Both the position numbers and the translations under genes were made by a program. 37,570 bases of DNA from Oscillospiraceae bacterium (GTDB lineage: Bacteria > Bacillota > Clostridia > Oscillospirales > Oscillospiraceae). The DNA lies in the NCBI GenBank assembly GCA_017516925.1, contig JAFXAQ010000041.1:1-37570 (forward strand). Direction: 5' to 3'. Positions 37,391-37,570 of the stretch are shown here, piece by piece. A model generated the notes under the pieces. That model searched no databases, was not told the DNA's origin, and worked only from the letters and a program-made list of their open reading frames with translations. Every line of letters starts with the position of its first letter. Position 1 is the first letter of the stretch.

Positions 37391-37570
37391 ATGGAATTTA
37401 AAATGGTTCAAAAAGAAATTCAGCTGCAGTCCCGCGGCTGGATCCCCACCTTCCACGACATCACCGCAGATGTCCACAAGATCGTCGGTGACTCCGGCAT
37501 CCAGAACGGCACCGTGTCTGTGGTCTCTCACCACACCACCTGCTCCGTGATGATTCAGGAGTGCTCCCAC
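37391..37570 (+). CDS. YjbQ/UPF0047 family protein, 3' end cut by window edge
   Basis: The first 60 codons are present, with AGGAGG upstream of ATG 37391. The peptide contains GWIPTFHDITADVHKIV and VVSHHTTCSVMIQE, the N-terminal half of the YjbQ (PF01894) signature, in which HHTT and MIQE are conserved around a metal/phosphate site. Family members have been tied to thiamine-phosphate synthesis as a side activity; the true role is unclear. It is co-transcribed with the TIM-like gene. Confidence 0.88.
   Translation, partial: MEFKMVQKEIQLQSRGWIPTFHDITADVHKIVGDSGIQNGTVSVVSHHTTCSVMIQECSH

Overview
The window looks like accessory carbohydrate-utilisation DNA from a spore-forming gut-type Clostridia (Firmicutes; an Oscillospiraceae- or Christensenellales-like organism is my inference). 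The grounds are an alpha/beta-type small acid-soluble spore protein gene, strong AGGAGG-type ribosome binding sites, TTGACA-N17-TATAAT promoters, moderately high GC with AT-rich intergenic regions, and many AraC-controlled sugar operons. There is no phage, IS, CRISPR or tRNA/rRNA signal. Gene density is high and every gap is under 300 bp.

Layout. 1-2490 (-): start of an oligopeptide-type ABC transporter operon (OppB, an unusually long OppC, edge-truncated OppD) behind a consensus promoter. 2695-5661 (-): a clan GH-A-like glycoside hydrolase and an FAD-dependent oxidoreductase, divergent from an AraC regulator (5770). 6607-9312 (-): GH1 beta-glucosidase plus neutral-ceramidase-like hydrolase, divergent from a second AraC regulator (9469). 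10307-19173 (-): a nine-gene operon of class II aldolase, PfkB kinase, DUF4867-like protein, GlcD/AGPS-type FAD dehydrogenase, CCG-type Fe-S protein, EtfB, EtfA, IolB-like isomerase and FGGY kinase, divergent from an RpiR regulator that is followed by an aldose epimerase. 21224-23362 (+): Na/Pi-cotransporter-like protein and the SASP gene with a structured leader. 23455-26833: a third AraC regulator and a convergent SDR / galactonate-dehydratase-like / KDPG-aldolase operon. 26997-29664: GH36 alpha-galactosidase and a divergent DtxR/MntR-type regulator. 29703-33519: a 930-residue secreted protein with a C-terminal DUF4886/SGNH-like hydrolase domain and a divergent AraC regulator. 33785-36519 (-): SIS isomerase, FGGY kinase and ribulose-phosphate epimerase. 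36670-end (+): archaeal-type triosephosphate-isomerase homologue and a truncated YjbQ-family gene.

How they fit together. Intracellular glycosidases (GH1, GH36, GH-A-like) would release sugars. The SDR/dehydratase/aldolase set would oxidise and split a sugar in a DeLey-Doudoroff-like route. The SIS/kinase/epimerase set would feed pentulose phosphates into central metabolism. The most unusual unit is the nine-gene operon. It pairs homologues of three late inositol-catabolism steps (IolB, a PfkB kinase in the position of IolC, a class II aldolase in the position of IolJ) with a flavin dehydrogenase, an Fe-S subunit and an electron-transfer flavoprotein. I recognise each of these parts but know no described pathway with this combination. 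Several operons carry triple short repeats in their control regions, which look like operators for the adjacent AraC/RpiR regulators.
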